NCBI GenBank assembly: GCA_024233875.1
Contig: JACKPB010000018.1
Coordinates: 1 to 24,763 of the forward strand
Length of the DNA stretch: 24,763 bases
From: Leptospiraceae bacterium
GTDB lineage: Bacteria > Spirochaetota > Leptospiria > Leptospirales > Leptospiraceae
Direction: 5' to 3'
Shown piece after piece: positions 23,388 to 24,763 of this stretch. The number at the start of each line of letters is the position of its first letter. Within the stretch, counting starts at the first letter, position 1. The position numbers and the translations under genes are program-made. Under the pieces are notes generated by a model. The model saw only the letters and a list, made by a program, of their open reading frames with translations, searched no databases and was not told the origin of the DNA.

Positions 23388-24763
23388 CTATTTTGAGCTT
23401 AGAATCATATTCAGACGATTCCAATAGTTCGCTTGTACACCATTTTCATCTACATTCAAATTATCTGCAAACGGAAATCCTGTAGGATCTAACTTTTTTC
23501 CAAATTCATAGATATCTGCGAAGACCTTAATTAACTTTCCGCTTGCAAAGAGCAATGAAGTCTCATCCTCTCTTTTGGATTGGACGTCAGAAGATGTACA
23601 AAATCTTTCAAGATCCCAAAAGAGATCCCGAATTAGATAAGGTCTTACGGACATTTTGTCCTCCAGAAAAGAAATATAACTTCCCGGAGCACCGAGATTC
23701 CCCACCAGAGCATAGAGATTTCTTGAAAAAGGTGAAATTTTCAGTAGAATATCGGGTAGATCCACAGTTAAAATAGTTCTAAATCGATAGATCTGGGCTC
23801 CGGAGCTGTCTGTCATGAGTTTTCCCAATAGGTTGATGACCGAAGATATCTCTGTGGAGCTGGGTGGAAGTTCACTGACCATACCCAGAGCAAAGTCCAT
23901 ACTTCTGACCAGACTGTACCCCGAATACCTCGATAGGTAATCCCTTAAGAAATACACAGAATCACTCACATTGTCCCAGTCCGAACTGCTCAAATCGGAT
24001 GAACGGGAATCGGGATAGGTTGCAATCCTATCCCTCACTTCGGTGATGTAGGTCTGAAGATCAAATTGAGAGGAGGTGGGAGAATCAGCTGTCACCTTGA
24101 TTTCTCCAAGGATTTTGATCAGTCCGGAAAAAATCAATTGTCGGGCATTTTTTTTCTCTGATTTCCCCAGAGAACCCGCCATTGCAGTGAGTCCTGTAAG
24201 GATGTCGGTTTTGCTCAAAAGATTCAGAGCTCCATCCTGGTATCTTCTATTGTTTTCAATGAGAATGGATACCAAACTTCTCAATCCGGTATTTGGATAG
24301 AAATCCGAACTGCCTGCTTTGGGAGTTCGGATTCCGTAAGTATTGGAAGTTGTGACCACCATCCTTACAGACGGAATGAGGGGCTTGCAACTGGAAGCAC
24401 TACAGGTGGGATTCATCAAGGAGCTACCGGAAGTGTTGGAAGAAACATAGTCAGTAGTCTCATTGAAGAAGAAGGGTCTGGCGAGAAGCTTACTCAGGTC
24501 TGATAGGAGAGAGTGGGGGTTCTTATTGTTTGCCACATCTACCTGATCATCCAGAGCTTTAGCCAAAGCCACTACGAGGGGAGTGATCTTATTTCGTTCA
24601 CTCCAGTAGGTATTGACCGAGGAAGGGGGGACGGAATTGGAGTTGAGAAATCCCAACCTCTCAAAAACATCAAAATTTTGAGAAATCGCAGGTGGAATCA
24701 ATCCCTTCACATCCGCGGGGGAAGGGATGAGAAGATTGTAGACCAGAGTGGGCAAAACCAGAG
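23388..24763 (-). CDS. Partial gene upstream of the giant lipoprotein (5' end outside window)
   Basis: The frame is open to the right edge. The TTG at 24755 is probably internal, because the codons before it are also open (LVLPTLVYN). At least 458 residues are visible, ending in NRLNMILSSK. The protein appears mainly helical, with leucine-rich segments such as LRSLVSILIENNRRYQDGAL and LIFSGLIKILGEIKV, Ser-rich linkers and a Cys pair region (CSASSCKPL). No domain is recognised. The TAG at 23388 lies within the Shine-Dalgarno region of the lipoprotein gene, so the two form an operon and probably function in the same envelope process. It may itself be a lipoprotein, but the signal region is not in the window. 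Confidence 0.8.
   Translation of the reverse strand, partial: LVLPTLVYNLLIPSPADVKGLIPPAISQNFDVFERLGFLNSNSVPPSSVNTYWSERNKITPLVVALAKALDDQVDVANNKNPHSLLSDLSKLLARPFFFNETTDYVSSNTSGSSLMNPTCSASSCKPLIPSVRMVVTTSNTYGIRTPKAGSSDFYPNTGLRSLVSILIENNRRYQDGALNLLSKTDILTGLTAMAGSLGKSEKKNARQLIFSGLIKILGEIKVTADSPTSSQFDLQTYITEVRDRIATYPDSRSSDLSSSDWDNVSDSVYFLRDYLSRYSGYSLVRSMDFALGMVSELPPSSTEISSVINLLGKLMTDSSGAQIYRFRTILTVDLPDILLKISPFSRNLYALVGNLGAPGSYISFLEDKMSVRPYLIRDLFWDLERFCTSSDVQSKREDETSLLFASGKLIKVFADIYEFGKKLDPTGFPFADNLNVDENGVQANYWNRLNMILSSK

Overview
The window reads as chromosomal DNA of a spirochaete of the family Leptospiraceae, probably Leptospira itself. The evidence is indirect. The DNA is moderately AT-rich. There are at least five predicted lipoproteins with the relaxed lipoboxes common in leptospires (LSLSSC, LFYC, LSISC, LTFC, SSHC). 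One of them is an SBBP-propeller lipoprotein, and a rho-rpmE pair is embedded among exported proteins of unknown function. No rRNA or tRNA gene was seen. The species cannot be fixed from the sequence alone.

Layout. 1-150: end of a very small plus-strand gene and a perfect 15-bp hairpin. 156-2448: two minus-strand acetyltransferase genes, one a GNAT-nitrilase fusion. 2449-2783: a degenerate MITE-like repeat. 2784-7153: a plus-strand run with a five-haem lipoprotein, a YdjM-type membrane protein, a small exported protein, a transglutaminase-like protein and an ankyrin lipoprotein. 7198-8844: a minus-strand lipoprotein whose repeats add up to a seven-bladed propeller. 8845-9632: intergenic DNA with a second MITE copy. 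9633-16776: a long plus-strand block with an exported protein, an odd Fis-type regulator, rho, rpmE, an IscU-like/pentapeptide fusion, a tiny protein, a STAS protein, a lipoprotein and a degenerated IS630-type transposase. 16779-19087: msrA, a WbuC-type cupin and two tandem stand-alone CZB proteins. 19088-20157: repeat-rich DNA with a MITE with clear terminal inverted repeats, a 171-bp tandem repeat of 2.7 units, and a frameshifted copy of the small gene at the window start. 20158-24763: a two-gene operon for a very large lipoprotein and an upstream, 5'-truncated partner.

How genes may work together. rho and rpmE form the housekeeping core. The genes at 13986, 14762, 14955 and 15323 are stacked with 4-bp overlaps or a 4-bp gap and are probably translated from one message. 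An inverted repeat overlaps both a good promoter -10 box and the Shine-Dalgarno sequence of the first gene, so the cassette looks regulated. The lipoprotein pair at the right end is also a tight operon. MsrA and the CZB proteins point to an oxidant or zinc-redox theme around 17-19 kb, but this is inference.

The most interesting unexplained items are the IscU-like/pentapeptide fusion cassette with its hidden ribosome-binding site, the tandem repeat carrying three frame-preserved micro-ORFs without a normal start codon, the three-copy MITE family, the transposase that has lost its catalytic residues, and the possible lipid-binding (TULIP/BPI-like) fold in the giant lipoprotein.
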